Source: an uncultured Oscillospiraceae bacterium (GTDB lineage: Bacteria; Bacillota; Clostridia; Oscillospirales; Oscillospiraceae). Taken from it: a stretch of DNA of 55,163 bases. The notes below the pieces were generated by a model. That model did not search any database. It worked only from the letters and a program-made list of their open reading frames with translations, and was not told where the DNA came from. Positions 9,271 through 17,582 of the stretch are shown here, piece by piece (the first letter of the stretch is position 1; every line of letters starts with the position of its first letter). The DNA is taken from the NCBI GenBank assembly GCA_934636655.1, contig CAKUAS010000014.1, positions 1 through 55,163 of the forward strand, written 5' to 3'. Both the position numbers and the translations under genes were made by a program.

Positions 9271-9577
9271 ATAATTCCTCTGTAAAGTTTACGCATCTGT
9301 ACTGCTCGGCAAATCGCCGCAGAATGCTGCGCGTTTCATCATCAATATCCTTTGAGTTGATTATGATGCCCGCACGAAGCGTTCCGTTTTCGCGCAGCCA
9401 CATAAGACTGCGCAGGGTGTATTCCATCGCGGGCTCCGGACCGTGAACATTAAGAACGATTTCCGCATCCGTGCTTTTGCCGAGCCTGACCGGCGTGAGC
9501 AGCAAGCCTTTCACGGACCATATGATAAGCCACAGCACGGCCGCTGCGGCAAAGCCCACGGCGATATATAGCGTCAT
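9242..9577 (-). CDS. Small single-span membrane protein of unknown function
   Basis: A 111-aa protein not recognised by family. Residues 3-25 form one hydrophobic segment (AVGFAAAAVLWLIIWSVKGLL). The rest is hydrophilic and probably cytoplasmic, with a conserved-looking stretch LRSLMWLRENGTLRAGIIIN that resembles a small alpha/beta fold. The ATG at 9577 has a strong GGGAGGGG site, but that site is buried in an 11-bp hairpin that begins just after uvrA. It overlaps recD2 by 29 bp, so the two are likely co-regulated. Coding status rests on length, the ribosome binding site and the overlap. Confidence 0.7.
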   Translation of the reverse strand: MTLYIAVGFAAAAVLWLIIWSVKGLLLTPVRLGKSTDAEIVLNVHGPEPAMEYTLRSLMWLRENGTLRAGIIINSKDIDDETRSILRRFAEQYRCVNFTEELFDDAGIKRN

Positions 9578-9582
9578 GCGAT

Positions 9583-9610
9583 CCCCTCCCGTATCATTTT
9601 ACGGGAGAGG
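9583..9610 (-). promoter_or_regulatory. Hairpin covering the ribosome binding site of the 111-aa protein
   Basis: On the minus strand, CCTCTCCCGTA pairs with TACGGGAGGGG (one G-U pair) around a 6-nt loop. The 3' arm is the ribosome binding site of the gene starting at 9577. No T-tract follows, so it is not a normal intrinsic terminator for uvrA, whose stop is 12 bp upstream. It may limit translation or stabilise the uvrA mRNA end. Confidence 0.55.
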
Positions 9611-9621
9611 GCGCGTAATTG

Positions 9622-12453
9622 TTAAAGTATCTTTTTAAGAAACTGCCCGGTATAGCTGTCTTCGCACACGGCACAGTCCTCTGGAGTACCCGCAAAGACG
9701 AGCGTTCCGCCGCCGTCGCCGCCTTCTGGTCCGAGGTCGATGATATAATCCGCTGTTTTTATGACATCAAGGTTGTGCTCAATTATGACGACGGTGTTTC
9801 CGGCGTCGGCGAGCTTATCGATTATGCTCAGGAGCTTATGGACATCTGCCATATGCAGACCGGTGGTGGGTTCGTCGAGGATATACACCGTCGAGCCCGT
9901 GCTGCGGCGTGAAAGCTCGGTCGCAAGCTTCACTCGCTGCGCCTCGCCGCCCGAGAGCGTCGTGCTCGACTGGCCGAGCTGAACGTAGCCGAGGCCGACC
10001 TCATAGAGCGTATCGAGCTTTGCCTTGAGCTTCGGAAGATTTTCAAAGAAGGTGCATGCCTCCTCGACCGTCATGTTGAGAACATCGCTGATGTTCTTGC
10101 CCTTGTAGCGCACCTCGAGCGTTTCGCGATTGTATCGCTTGCCCTTGCAAACGTCACAGGGTACATACACGTCCGGTAAAAAGTGCATCTCTATCTTCTG
10201 CACACCGTCGCCCTTACAGGCCTCGCACCTGCCGCCCTTGACGTTAAAGGAAAACCTTCCCGAATTATAACCGCGCAGGCGCGCATCCTCGGTCGAGGCA
10301 AAGAGCTCGCGGATGTCATTGAACAGGCCCGTATATGTCGCCGGGTTTGAGCGCGGTGTTCTGCCGATGGGGCTCTGGTCGATATCTATGACCTTGTCGA
10401 TATCGTCGATGCCGCTTATGCCGGCGCATTTGCCGGGCTTCACCTTGGCGCGGTTTTTCCTTAGAGCCAAGGTTTTATAGAGTATCTCATTGACAAGGCT
10501 CGACTTGCCGCTGCCTGAGACACCGGTAACGCAGGTTATGACGCCTTTTGGTATCTCAATATCTATATTTTTAAGATTATGCTCGGCAGCGCCGTGAATA
10601 ACGATAAAGCCTTTGTCCGCTGCCCGCCGCTCGGCAGGTACAGGAATCCTGCGCTTTCCGCTGAGATACTGACCGGTGAGCGATTCGGGGCAGGCGCATA
10701 TATCATCGACCGTTCCTGCCGCTACGACGCTGCCGCCATGTACACCCGCTCCCGGGCCGATATCGACGATGTAATCGGCTGCCCGCATCGTGTCCTCATC
10801 GTGCTCGACAACAATGAGAGTGTTGCCGAGGTCGCGTAGATCCATAAGCGTTTTTAAAAGCTTTTCGTTATCGCGCTGATGCAGACCGATGCTCGGCTCG
10901 TCCAGGATGTACAAAACGCCCGTGAGCGATGCGCCGATCTGCGTTGCAAGGCGTATTCTCTGGCTCTCGCCGCCAGATAGGGTCGCGGCGCCGCGGGAAA
11001 GACTCAGATATTGCAGACCGACGTTTTTGAGAAAGCCGAGGCGGGCTTTTATCTCTTTTATTATCCTGTCGGCGATGATATGCTCTTTTTCGCTGAGTTC
11101 AAGACCGTCTACAAAGTCTATCGCCTCGGTAACGGACATATCGCCCATGCGCGCAATGTTTATGCCGCCGACGGTGACTGCAAGCGCTTCCTTTCTCAGA
11201 CGCTGGCCCCGGCACTCGGGACATGTGACCTCGGACATGCATTCTTCGATCTCGGCGCGCATGGCCGGGCTCTGTGTTTCAAAATACCGGCGCTCAAGGT
11301 TTTTGCATATGCCCTCGAACGGACGCGAGAATTTGCCCGCAAAGGAGCTGTTTTTCCTCTCTCGCTCATAGCTCAGGTCAAGCTTCTCGCCCTTGCTGCC
11401 GTAAAGCAGGATGTCCTTAACACCGGCCGGCAGATCCGCTATCGGCGTATCGAGCGTAAAACCGTATTTCTCTGCAAGGGCATTATAATACATTGCCGCA
11501 ATGGAATCCGCTCCCGAGCCCCATCCGGTGGCCTTGATGGCGCCGCCGTTTATGCTCAGGCTGTCGTCGGGGATGATGAGGTCGGGGTCAACCAGAAGCT
11601 GCATACCGAGACCGTCACACTTGGGGCATGCGCCGTAAGGCGTGTTGAACGAGAACATGCGCGGCGTAAGCTCTTCAATGGATATGCCGCAGTCGGGGCA
11701 GGCATAGTTCTGCGAGAAGAGTATCTGTCGGTTTTCGCTGACTATATCGGCAATAACGAGACCACCGGCAAGCGAGGCCGCGGTTTCGACGGAATCGGCA
11801 AGGCGGCGCATGATGCCATCTTTTATGACAACACGGTCAACAACGACCTCAATGGTGTGCTTTTTGTTCTTATCGAGCTTTATTTCTTCGGAGAGCTCGT
11901 ACATGCTGCCGTCAACACGCACGCGGACATAGCCCGAGCGGCGTGCATCCTCGAACACCTTGACATATTCGCCCTTGCGGGCGCGCACGACCGGCGCAAG
12001 GATCATGAGCTTTGTTCCGTCCGGCAGGAGCATGAGCTGGTCGATTATCTGATCGATCGTCTGCTGCTTTATCTCCTTGCCGCACTTGGGACAGTGGGGC
12101 TTGCCGATACGTGCCCACAGAAGGCGCATGTAATCGTATATCTCCGTTACCGTGCCGACGGTCGAGCGCGGATTGCGCGATCCTGTTTTCTGATCGATGG
12201 ATATAGCCGGAGACAGACCTTGTATATAATCGAGGTCGGGCTTATCCATCTGGCCGAGAAACTGCCTCGCGTAGGACGAAAGGCTCTCGACATAGCGGCG
12301 CTGCCCTTCGGCGTATATTGTGTCGAACGCAAGGCTTGACTTGCCGCTGCCGGATACACCGGTCATTACGACAAGCTTGTTGCGCGGTATTTCTATATCA
12401 ATATTTTTAAGATTGTTGGCTCTCGCACCTTTAATTTTAATATAATCAGTCAT
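9622..12453 (-). CDS. uvrA: UvrABC excinuclease subunit A
   Basis: A 943-aa DNA-damage recognition ATPase of nucleotide excision repair, acting as a dimer that loads UvrB. Two ABC ATPase halves are intact: Walker A GVSGSGKSSLAFD near residue 34 and GVSGSGKSSLVNE near 640, with signatures LSGGESQRIRLA and LSGGEAQRVKLA. Zinc modules CPKC, CPDC...CPKC and CEAC...CDVC are present, so all structural cysteines appear conserved. ATG at 12453 (MTDYIKIKGARANN) matches the usual N-terminus; a GTG two codons earlier also fits. It overlaps the end of ybaK by 8 bp. No uvrB or uvrC is in the window. Confidence 0.98.
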   Translation of the reverse strand: MTDYIKIKGARANNLKNIDIEIPRNKLVVMTGVSGSGKSSLAFDTIYAEGQRRYVESLSSYARQFLGQMDKPDLDYIQGLSPAISIDQKTGSRNPRSTVGTVTEIYDYMRLLWARIGKPHCPKCGKEIKQQTIDQIIDQLMLLPDGTKLMILAPVVRARKGEYVKVFEDARRSGYVRVRVDGSMYELSEEIKLDKNKKHTIEVVVDRVVIKDGIMRRLADSVETAASLAGGLVIADIVSENRQILFSQNYACPDCGISIEELTPRMFSFNTPYGACPKCDGLGMQLLVDPDLIIPDDSLSINGGAIKATGWGSGADSIAAMYYNALAEKYGFTLDTPIADLPAGVKDILLYGSKGEKLDLSYERERKNSSFAGKFSRPFEGICKNLERRYFETQSPAMRAEIEECMSEVTCPECRGQRLRKEALAVTVGGINIARMGDMSVTEAIDFVDGLELSEKEHIIADRIIKEIKARLGFLKNVGLQYLSLSRGAATLSGGESQRIRLATQIGASLTGVLYILDEPSIGLHQRDNEKLLKTLMDLRDLGNTLIVVEHDEDTMRAADYIVDIGPGAGVHGGSVVAAGTVDDICACPESLTGQYLSGKRRIPVPAERRAADKGFIVIHGAAEHNLKNIDIEIPKGVITCVTGVSGSGKSSLVNEILYKTLALRKNRAKVKPGKCAGISGIDDIDKVIDIDQSPIGRTPRSNPATYTGLFNDIRELFASTEDARLRGYNSGRFSFNVKGGRCEACKGDGVQKIEMHFLPDVYVPCDVCKGKRYNRETLEVRYKGKNISDVLNMTVEEACTFFENLPKLKAKLDTLYEVGLGYVQLGQSSTTLSGGEAQRVKLATELSRRSTGSTVYILDEPTTGLHMADVHKLLSIIDKLADAGNTVVIIEHNLDVIKTADYIIDLGPEGGDGGGTLVFAGTPEDCAVCEDSYTGQFLKKIL

Positions 12454-12931
12454 TCTCACTTACCAGATCTACAAATTTTGCGCGCACAAGTCCCGCAAGG
12501 TCGTTCGGGCGTAGTTCCACCTGATAGCCAATCTTACCGGCGCTCACCATAATAGTCGGTTTATCCTTCGCGCTTATATCTATAAAGGTCTTGTACTGTT
12601 TTTTCATCCCTATCGGTGAGCAGCCGCCTCGGACGTAGCCCGTCAGCGCATTTATCTCACTGACATGGATCATAGCTATCGACTTCTCCCCTGCCGCCTT
12701 CGCGGCCTTCTTGAGATCGAGTTCACCTGTCACTGGAACATCAAAGACATATATGTTCTTGCTCGCACCGCGCGCAACGAGGGTCTTGAATACCTGCGCC
12801 GGGTCCTGACCGCATATCTCCGCAACGGTGACGCCGTCAACGGCCTCGTCACCGTGGGGGTATTCGTGCGGCGTATAATCTATCTTTTTCTGCTCAAGCA
12901 GACGCATAACATTAGTTTTCTGCTCTTTCAT
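12446..12931 (-). CDS. ybaK: Cys-tRNA(Pro)/Cys-tRNA(Cys) deacylase, YbaK/EbsC family
   Basis: A 161-aa trans-editing enzyme that hydrolyses Cys mis-attached to tRNA(Pro). The core is complete: DPAQVFKTLVARG with the key Lys, then GYVRGGCSPIGMKK, which holds the conserved GGCSPIGxK loop. The start MKEQKTNVMRLL is chosen because AGGAG lies 8 bases upstream; the reading frame is open to 13015 but lacks a comparable site. It has its own consensus promoter and leads into uvrA with overlapping reading frames. Confidence 0.92.
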   Translation of the reverse strand: MKEQKTNVMRLLEQKKIDYTPHEYPHGDEAVDGVTVAEICGQDPAQVFKTLVARGASKNIYVFDVPVTGELDLKKAAKAAGEKSIAMIHVSEINALTGYVRGGCSPIGMKKQYKTFIDISAKDKPTIMVSAGKIGYQVELRPNDLAGLVRAKFVDLVSEND

Positions 12932-12964
12932 TTCGCTTTCTCCTGCCATTGTGCATAATAGGAT

Positions 12965-12993
12965 ATTATACCTCGGAACGCGCCATCTTTCAA
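12965..12993 (-). promoter_or_regulatory. ybaK-uvrA promoter
   Basis: Minus-strand -35 TTGAAA (12988-12993) and -10 TATAAT (12965-12970), 17-nt spacer, with the ybaK ATG about 34 bp downstream of the -10. Confidence 0.7.
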
Positions 12994-12996
12994 CAT

Positions 12997-13027
12997 AAAA
13001 AGGACTTCCGAACAAGTCCGGAAGTCC
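12997..13027 (-). terminator. Terminator of the TetR gene
   Basis: Perfect 9-bp stem GGACTTCCG (13002-13010) with CGGAAGTCC (13019-13027), 8-nt loop, followed on the minus strand by TTTTTATG. It lies just before the ybakK-proximal promoter region and separates the two minus-strand units. Confidence 0.8.
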
Positions 13028-13042
13028 GAATTTTCAGTTTGT

Positions 13043-13600
13043 TTAATCTTTCTGGAATCTTGCCAGCAGGTTCTCGGTGCTGCCGTCAAGGATCTTGATA
13101 TAGCGCTCGGTATCGTGCGCATCAAGCGGCGGCATACCAATGTCAAACCACTGGGATATCCAGCCGATAGCAGCATTGACATAGAACTCGCATACAAATT
13201 CAAGATCAGACCACTCGATATTCTTGCCCTCGGCACATATGGCCGCAAAGCTGTGTACGCAATAGTGCAGACGGCCCTTAAAATATCTCAGCAGGTAAGA
13301 GCGATTCTGCGAATTGAAAATATTAAGAACGAAGGTGCGGTTATCCTGAAGATACTGGAACCACTCGATAACGTTCTCGCGCCATTTATCGTAGAAGATC
13401 TCATGCGGAAGAGCCTTATTCGTATCCTCCTCGAACACCCACTCAAGAAGATCATAAACATCGTCAAAGTGATAGTAGAAAGTCTGGCGATTGACGCCGC
13501 ACTCCTCAACGAGGTCCTTTACGGTGATCTTATCAATGGGCTTCACCGACAGCATTTTCTTTAAAGCATTTCCCAGGGCTTCTTTTGTTGAGCTCGCCAT
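13043..13600 (-). CDS. TetR/AcrR family regulator
   Basis: A 185-aa repressor-type protein. The N-terminal helix-turn-helix spans residues 20-55 (ITVKDLVEECGVNRQTFYYHFDD), ending in the characteristic YYHF. The C-terminal ligand or dimerisation domain resembles the DhaS-like TetR_C subgroup of Firmicutes. The gene is monocistronic, with a terminator after it and a 21-bp palindrome 19 bp before its start, so autoregulation is likely. No transporter or enzyme stands next to it in the same direction; the divergent neighbour is gluQ. Ligand and targets are unknown. Confidence 0.9.
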   Translation of the reverse strand: MASSTKEALGNALKKMLSVKPIDKITVKDLVEECGVNRQTFYYHFDDVYDLLEWVFEEDTNKALPHEIFYDKWRENVIEWFQYLQDNRTFVLNIFNSQNRSYLLRYFKGRLHYCVHSFAAICAEGKNIEWSDLEFVCEFYVNAAIGWISQWFDIGMPPLDAHDTERYIKILDGSTENLLARFQKD

Positions 13601-13618
13601 TAGAATTACCTCTTTCTG

Positions 13619-13639
13619 TATGGCATCTTGTATGCCATA
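13619..13639. promoter_or_regulatory. Candidate TetR operator
   Basis: Perfect 8-bp inverted repeat TATGGCAT / ATGCCATA with 5-nt centre CTTGT, located 19 bp upstream of the TetR start codon. Size and position suit a TetR-family dimer site. Regulation of the divergent gluQ gene from the same site is possible. Confidence 0.55.
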
Positions 13640-13753
13640 TTAATTGTTTGCTAACACTATATCACATGTTCAGAAAAAAAGATAGATAAATATTTATTTT
13701 TTTGTCGAAATGTGCTTATATATAAATACTAATCTATGCTCAGGGGTCTTGTT

Positions 13754-14677
13754 ATGTACAAACACCAAGCTGAAACCGGCAGATTTGCTCCAAGTCCGAG
13801 CGGTCAGCTGCATATCGGAAACCTTGCATCCAGCCTTTTGGCTTGGCTAGATGCCAAAAGCGCAGGCGCAAACCTCATCTTCCGAATGGAGGATCTTGAC
13901 CCTGAGCGCAGCAGCGAAGAGAGCAAAAAAAGCATCGTTCACTCGCTGAAGGCTCTCGGTCTTGACTGGGACGAAGGTTATCCCGACGAGGGGTATTCGC
14001 AGAGCGAGCGCAGCGAGAAATACGACGAGGTATTCGACATTCTTCTGCGGCGCGATCTGCTCTACCCCTGCTATTGCAGCCGCAGCGAGCGGCTTGCCGC
14101 CTCCGCTCCGCATCCGGACGAGCAAAGGCACGATCCGGGCTGCAAGTGCCGCTATCTAACCTCGTTTCAGCGTCGGGAACTCGAGCAAAGCGGGCGCAAA
14201 GCCGCATGGAAGATTAAAGTTCCGGATAAAATTATAAGCTTCCGCGACGGACATTACGGCGAATTCTCAGAAAACCTTGCCGATTCCGGCGATTTTATTA
14301 TAAAGCGCTCTGACGGAGTTTATGCATATCAGCTTGCCGTTTCGTTTGACGACATGGACATGGGCATAACCCGAGTCGTGCGCGGACGCGACCTTCTATC
14401 TTCCACAGCGAAGCAGATTTGGCTGATCGGCGAGCTCGGCGGAGCCGCGCCGCAGTATTATCACGCACCGCTCATCGTCGGCTCGGACGGCCGCAAGCTT
14501 TCAAAACGCTATGGCGAGCTCGGCGCGGATGCGCTGCTTGAAAAGCACTCGCCGGAGGAGATAATCGGCTGCCTTGCAAAGCTTCTCGGTATATCGGACG
14601 GCAAACCCAAAAGTGCGGCTGAGATTTTGAACGGCTTCGATTGGGCAAAGGTCAAAAAGAGCGATATTTTGATATAG
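13754..14677 (+). CDS. gluQ: Glutamyl-Q tRNA(Asp) synthetase
   Basis: A 307-aa paralogue of the catalytic domain of glutamyl-tRNA synthetase without the anticodon-binding domain. It activates glutamate and, in studied members, attaches it to queuosine-34 of tRNA(Asp). HIGH motif PSGQLHIGN is near residue 17, KMSKS equivalent KLSKRYGE near 250, and the class I Glu recognition segment RFAPSPSG is present. The zinc region has CYC near 100 and CKC near 130, giving four cysteines; E. coli YadB uses Cys, Cys, Tyr, Cys. Start at 13754 is preferred over the ATG at 13736 because AGGGG lies 7 bases upstream. Transcribed alone. Confidence 0.88.
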   Translation: MYKHQAETGRFAPSPSGQLHIGNLASSLLAWLDAKSAGANLIFRMEDLDPERSSEESKKSIVHSLKALGLDWDEGYPDEGYSQSERSEKYDEVFDILLRRDLLYPCYCSRSERLAASAPHPDEQRHDPGCKCRYLTSFQRRELEQSGRKAAWKIKVPDKIISFRDGHYGEFSENLADSGDFIIKRSDGVYAYQLAVSFDDMDMGITRVVRGRDLLSSTAKQIWLIGELGGAAPQYYHAPLIVGSDGRKLSKRYGELGADALLEKHSPEEIIGCLAKLLGISDGKPKSAAEILNGFDWAKVKKSDILI

Positions 14678-14678
14678 C

Positions 14679-14706
14679 AAAAACGGCTCTCTGCGAGAGC
14701 CGTTTT
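14679..14706. terminator. Bidirectional terminator between gluQ and the phosphatase gene
   Basis: Perfect 12-bp stem (14680-14691 with 14695-14706), loop TGC, A-run on the left and TTTT on the right. It ends both convergent transcripts. Confidence 0.85.
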
Positions 14707-14711
14707 GTTAT

Positions 14712-15881
14712 TTAAAAATCGAGAATTTTTACGCGTTTACCCATTTTCTCAAGATTCTTTGAAAGCTGCTTGAGTATCTGCATTTTGACATTGAAGTTGA
14801 TCGGCAGGCCGTCGTGCGCGGGGTTTTCCGCGTGACCGATGAACATGTTTATATCCGTTGCATCCTCAAAAAGCATGCGAGCGGCAAGGGATGCGCCGTC
14901 CTTTTTATAGCACCACTGTTCAAAGCTGCGGTTATCCTTGACGTAAGCCTTGGCATAATCCAGAATGCGGTCAACGGTTATGATGCCCTCGGTGACAAGG
15001 TCAATGCCCTGGATATGTGATATGGGCGGTATATCCGGATCAGGCGAGCTATACTCGGTCTGCACCGTCGTGTGAAGATACTCCGCCGCGATCTTCGAGG
15101 TCGTGCCGCCGCAGACGATATGCTTGCCCTCTTTGGCGAAAAACAGCGCCATCATTCGGTGATTGTCGCTTACGTTTTCCGGCGGGCCGATCGCAATATT
15201 GACCGTCTGACGCTGCCGAATCTTAACAATACAAGTCGTTGCGTCGTCAAATGGCTTACCTCCGTAGAGCCTGCTGACCTCTTCCATCAGGATGTTCATA
15301 AGAACATTGGCTGTAAGTCCGGAATCACTTAGCGGTCCCATAAAGTCCGCTATCGCCTTCCTGTCCCACGCAGTGTTCAGAACACTGTTGTTACTGGCAT
15401 AGAGCATACCGTCACTCAATGCAATAAACACATCTCCGTCTGCAAGCTCAATGCTTGAACGGTATATCGTTTTCTCACCTATAGTCATTGCGGAAAGCGG
15501 AAACTCGTGGAGCTGCTCCTGACGAATTAGTATTACATTTGGGTTTTCATACTGGATTATGTCCGCGTGAGCATCATTTTCAAGCTTTATTATCGTAAAG
15601 GTCGAAAACGCCGTTTTTCGCTCGGAGCATATCGGCAGCGTGTCGGCTATAGTTTCGACAGCGTCACGGATATCAAGTCCCGCTGCGAGCATAGTGGATA
15701 TTATCGTTGATGTGAGCGTTGACAGGATACTGGCCTTAACACCGCTTCCGAGACCGTCTGCAAGGACAACAATAGTCGAATTATCGTTCTCGACGACCTC
15801 GACATGGTCGCCGCAGAGCTGCTCGCCGTCGTGGTTAAGGCTCATATATGCTATCTCGCTGCAAAGATTATTCTTCTTCAA
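14712..15881 (-). CDS. SpoIIE-type PP2C Ser/Thr phosphatase partnered with the sensory hydrogenase
   Basis: A 389-aa protein. Residues 1-220 form a PP2C (SpoIIE) domain with the metal-binding aspartates in VLADGLGSG (D42), ALSDGM and the DDATTCIVKI motif all in place, so it should be active. About 150 further residues form a C-terminal domain I cannot name (from IVCGGTTSKIAAEY onward). There are no membrane segments or anti-sigma partner nearby. Its start overlaps the end of the [FeFe]-hydrogenase gene by 14 bp. Family knowledge: SpoIIE phosphatases reverse kinase or anti-sigma phosphorylation of STAS-type or other targets. I infer that its activity is set by the hydrogenase-like sensor; the substrate is not encoded here. 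Confidence 0.88.
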   Translation of the reverse strand: MKKNNLCSEIAYMSLNHDGEQLCGDHVEVVENDNSTIVVLADGLGSGVKASILSTLTSTIISTMLAAGLDIRDAVETIADTLPICSERKTAFSTFTIIKLENDAHADIIQYENPNVILIRQEQLHEFPLSAMTIGEKTIYRSSIELADGDVFIALSDGMLYASNNSVLNTAWDRKAIADFMGPLSDSGLTANVLMNILMEEVSRLYGGKPFDDATTCIVKIRQRQTVNIAIGPPENVSDNHRMMALFFAKEGKHIVCGGTTSKIAAEYLHTTVQTEYSSPDPDIPPISHIQGIDLVTEGIITVDRILDYAKAYVKDNRSFEQWCYKKDGASLAARMLFEDATDINMFIGHAENPAHDGLPINFNVKMQILKQLSKNLEKMGKRVKILDF

Positions 15882-17544
15882 GGCTCAGCGACTCCTTCAG
15901 TCTCGTCAGGGCTATCTTCGTCTCGGCCGTAGTCTCGCCGAGAAGCGAGGCGATCTCCTGAACGATGCGCATCTGATTTTCAATAACATTGTTGGTTATC
16001 TCCGCCGTCTGTTGGCTTATTGCTTTGCGGCGCATGGACTCTTCTTCTTCCTCAGTGACGTCGGAGATGATATCGATAAGTATCTTAGACGAGCGGTCGT
16101 AGACTATTGTCTGCTCAAAGTATTTCTCATAGTCGGAGAAATAGCCGCGCAGCTTTTTGACGCTCTTTCCAGTTTCGAGGCAGGTGAAAAACGGTGCGGT
16201 GTCAAGCACTCGCACAACGCTGTCGCCCAGAATGTCCGACTCATGGCCTATGTTGAGCATGCGCAGCGCCGTCCGGTTGAGCTGCTGCACCTCGAGGTCT
16301 TCGTTTACGACGACAACGCCACTGGGCATATTGTTGAGGATCTTATTACTGAAGCGCTCTGCCTTATCCATTATAAACGGCAGGCACATGCTGTAGTCCG
16401 CCGTACCGCGATAGATGGCGATAGCCTTATCACGGCAGGTATTATAACCGCATGAACCGCAGTTGAGCTCATCGCCTTTCGTATTCTTGCCGAGCTTCGA
16501 AAGTATTGAGCGTATCTCCTCCTCGCTGGGGGTCTTTTTATTGACCGGCGTTCCTATATACTGCGTCATGAGCTGCTCGGGCTCTGGCTGAGGAACATCG
16601 AAATCTTCCTTGCCGACATTACTCCAAACAGAGTAGATATGTCGTATCGGAGAGTTTATATACTTTTCCATAATGGGTCCTTCGATGCAGCTTCCGTCGC
16701 ACATCGCAAGCTCAAGAAAGCACTTGTGAATATTGCCGTTCTTGAGGTCGTTGAGGGCGTTAATGCAGTTTTTCGGACCGTTTGTCGCAATGCACTGGTA
16801 GCCCGTATCGGGAATATCCATGCTCCTTATAATGCCGCCCGTTACGGGGAAGCTGCGAGCCCTGCCGGGGAAGCTTTCGCCGAACTCATGTTCGATCTCT
16901 ATCCCGGCGGATATGCGCATCTGGTCAAACTCCTCGAACGTAAGAACGGCGTCCACGCATGTTCCCAGATACTCCTGCTTTTTTGCAACGCATGGGCCGA
17001 TGAATACCACCTTAGCCTCCGGCATGCGGCGCTTAATGTCCATAGCGTGCGCTATCATGGGCGACACGACCGGTGCGAGATACTGCCGCAGCTCGGGAAA
17101 ATGCTTTTCCACAAGCAGGTTAAGTGACGCGCAGGATGAGGTTATGATAATGTCCTGCTTTGCCTCCTTGAGCAGTCTTTCATACTCACGCTTAACGATA
17201 GTCGCACCGATAGCCGTCTCCTCGGCATCGGTGAAGCCGAGCTCTATGAGCGCCTTGCGCACTGAATTTGCGCCGCAGCTATCCCAGCAAGCGTAAAACG
17301 ACGGATCGAAGCTCGCAATTACAGGCGTGGAGCTTTGCAGCATAACGTTGACGCGCTCGCGGTCATCGATTATCTCCTTTGCCTCCTGGGGGCATACAAC
17401 GAAGCATTGTCCGCAAAGGATGCACTCATCGCTTATTATATGCGCCTGATGTCCTGTGAATCGGATGGATTTGACGGGGCATTTTCTTATGCATCTGTGG
17501 CAATTTTTACAGTTGGATTTTTTAAGGTTGAGCACACTGGGCAC
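15868..17544 (-). CDS. Sensory [FeFe]-hydrogenase with PAS domain (HydS-like, group C type)
   Basis: A 558-aa protein. Order of parts: two [4Fe-4S] ferredoxin motifs (CxxCxxCxxxC at residues 12-22 and 41-51); H-cluster domain about 75-365; an FeS domain of the RnfB/CODH type (CGSCGYNTC, then C, about 370-398); PAS about 405-495; and a helical tail. The H-cluster motifs are TSSCAS, GPCVAKK and AMCDGSC, so all four cluster cysteines remain while the proton-relay Cys of TSCCPGW is Ser, as in sensory hydrogenases. No small subunit or catalytic electron-transfer partner is present. The GTG at 17544 is preferred because AGGAGG lies 8 bases upstream; a GTG at 17553 would overlap that site. Co-translated with the PP2C phosphatase. 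Confidence 0.9.
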   Translation of the reverse strand: MPSVLNLKKSNCKNCHRCIRKCPVKSIRFTGHQAHIISDECILCGQCFVVCPQEAKEIIDDRERVNVMLQSSTPVIASFDPSFYACWDSCGANSVRKALIELGFTDAEETAIGATIVKREYERLLKEAKQDIIITSSCASLNLLVEKHFPELRQYLAPVVSPMIAHAMDIKRRMPEAKVVFIGPCVAKKQEYLGTCVDAVLTFEEFDQMRISAGIEIEHEFGESFPGRARSFPVTGGIIRSMDIPDTGYQCIATNGPKNCINALNDLKNGNIHKCFLELAMCDGSCIEGPIMEKYINSPIRHIYSVWSNVGKEDFDVPQPEPEQLMTQYIGTPVNKKTPSEEEIRSILSKLGKNTKGDELNCGSCGYNTCRDKAIAIYRGTADYSMCLPFIMDKAERFSNKILNNMPSGVVVVNEDLEVQQLNRTALRMLNIGHESDILGDSVVRVLDTAPFFTCLETGKSVKKLRGYFSDYEKYFEQTIVYDRSSKILIDIISDVTEEEEESMRRKAISQQTAEITNNVIENQMRIVQEIASLLGETTAETKIALTRLKESLSLEEE

Positions 17545-17582
17545 AGCAGCCACCTCCTGTTTATCTTACACTTTGTCAGTTT

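Noticed and set aside
9583..9610. Intrinsic terminator of uvrA
   Set aside because: The hairpin has no T-tract after it and contains the next gene's ribosome binding site; treated as a regulatory hairpin.
11011..12339. 442-aa open frame opposite uvrA
   Set aside because: Antisense to strongly conserved uvrA motifs, with no start signal; not a gene.
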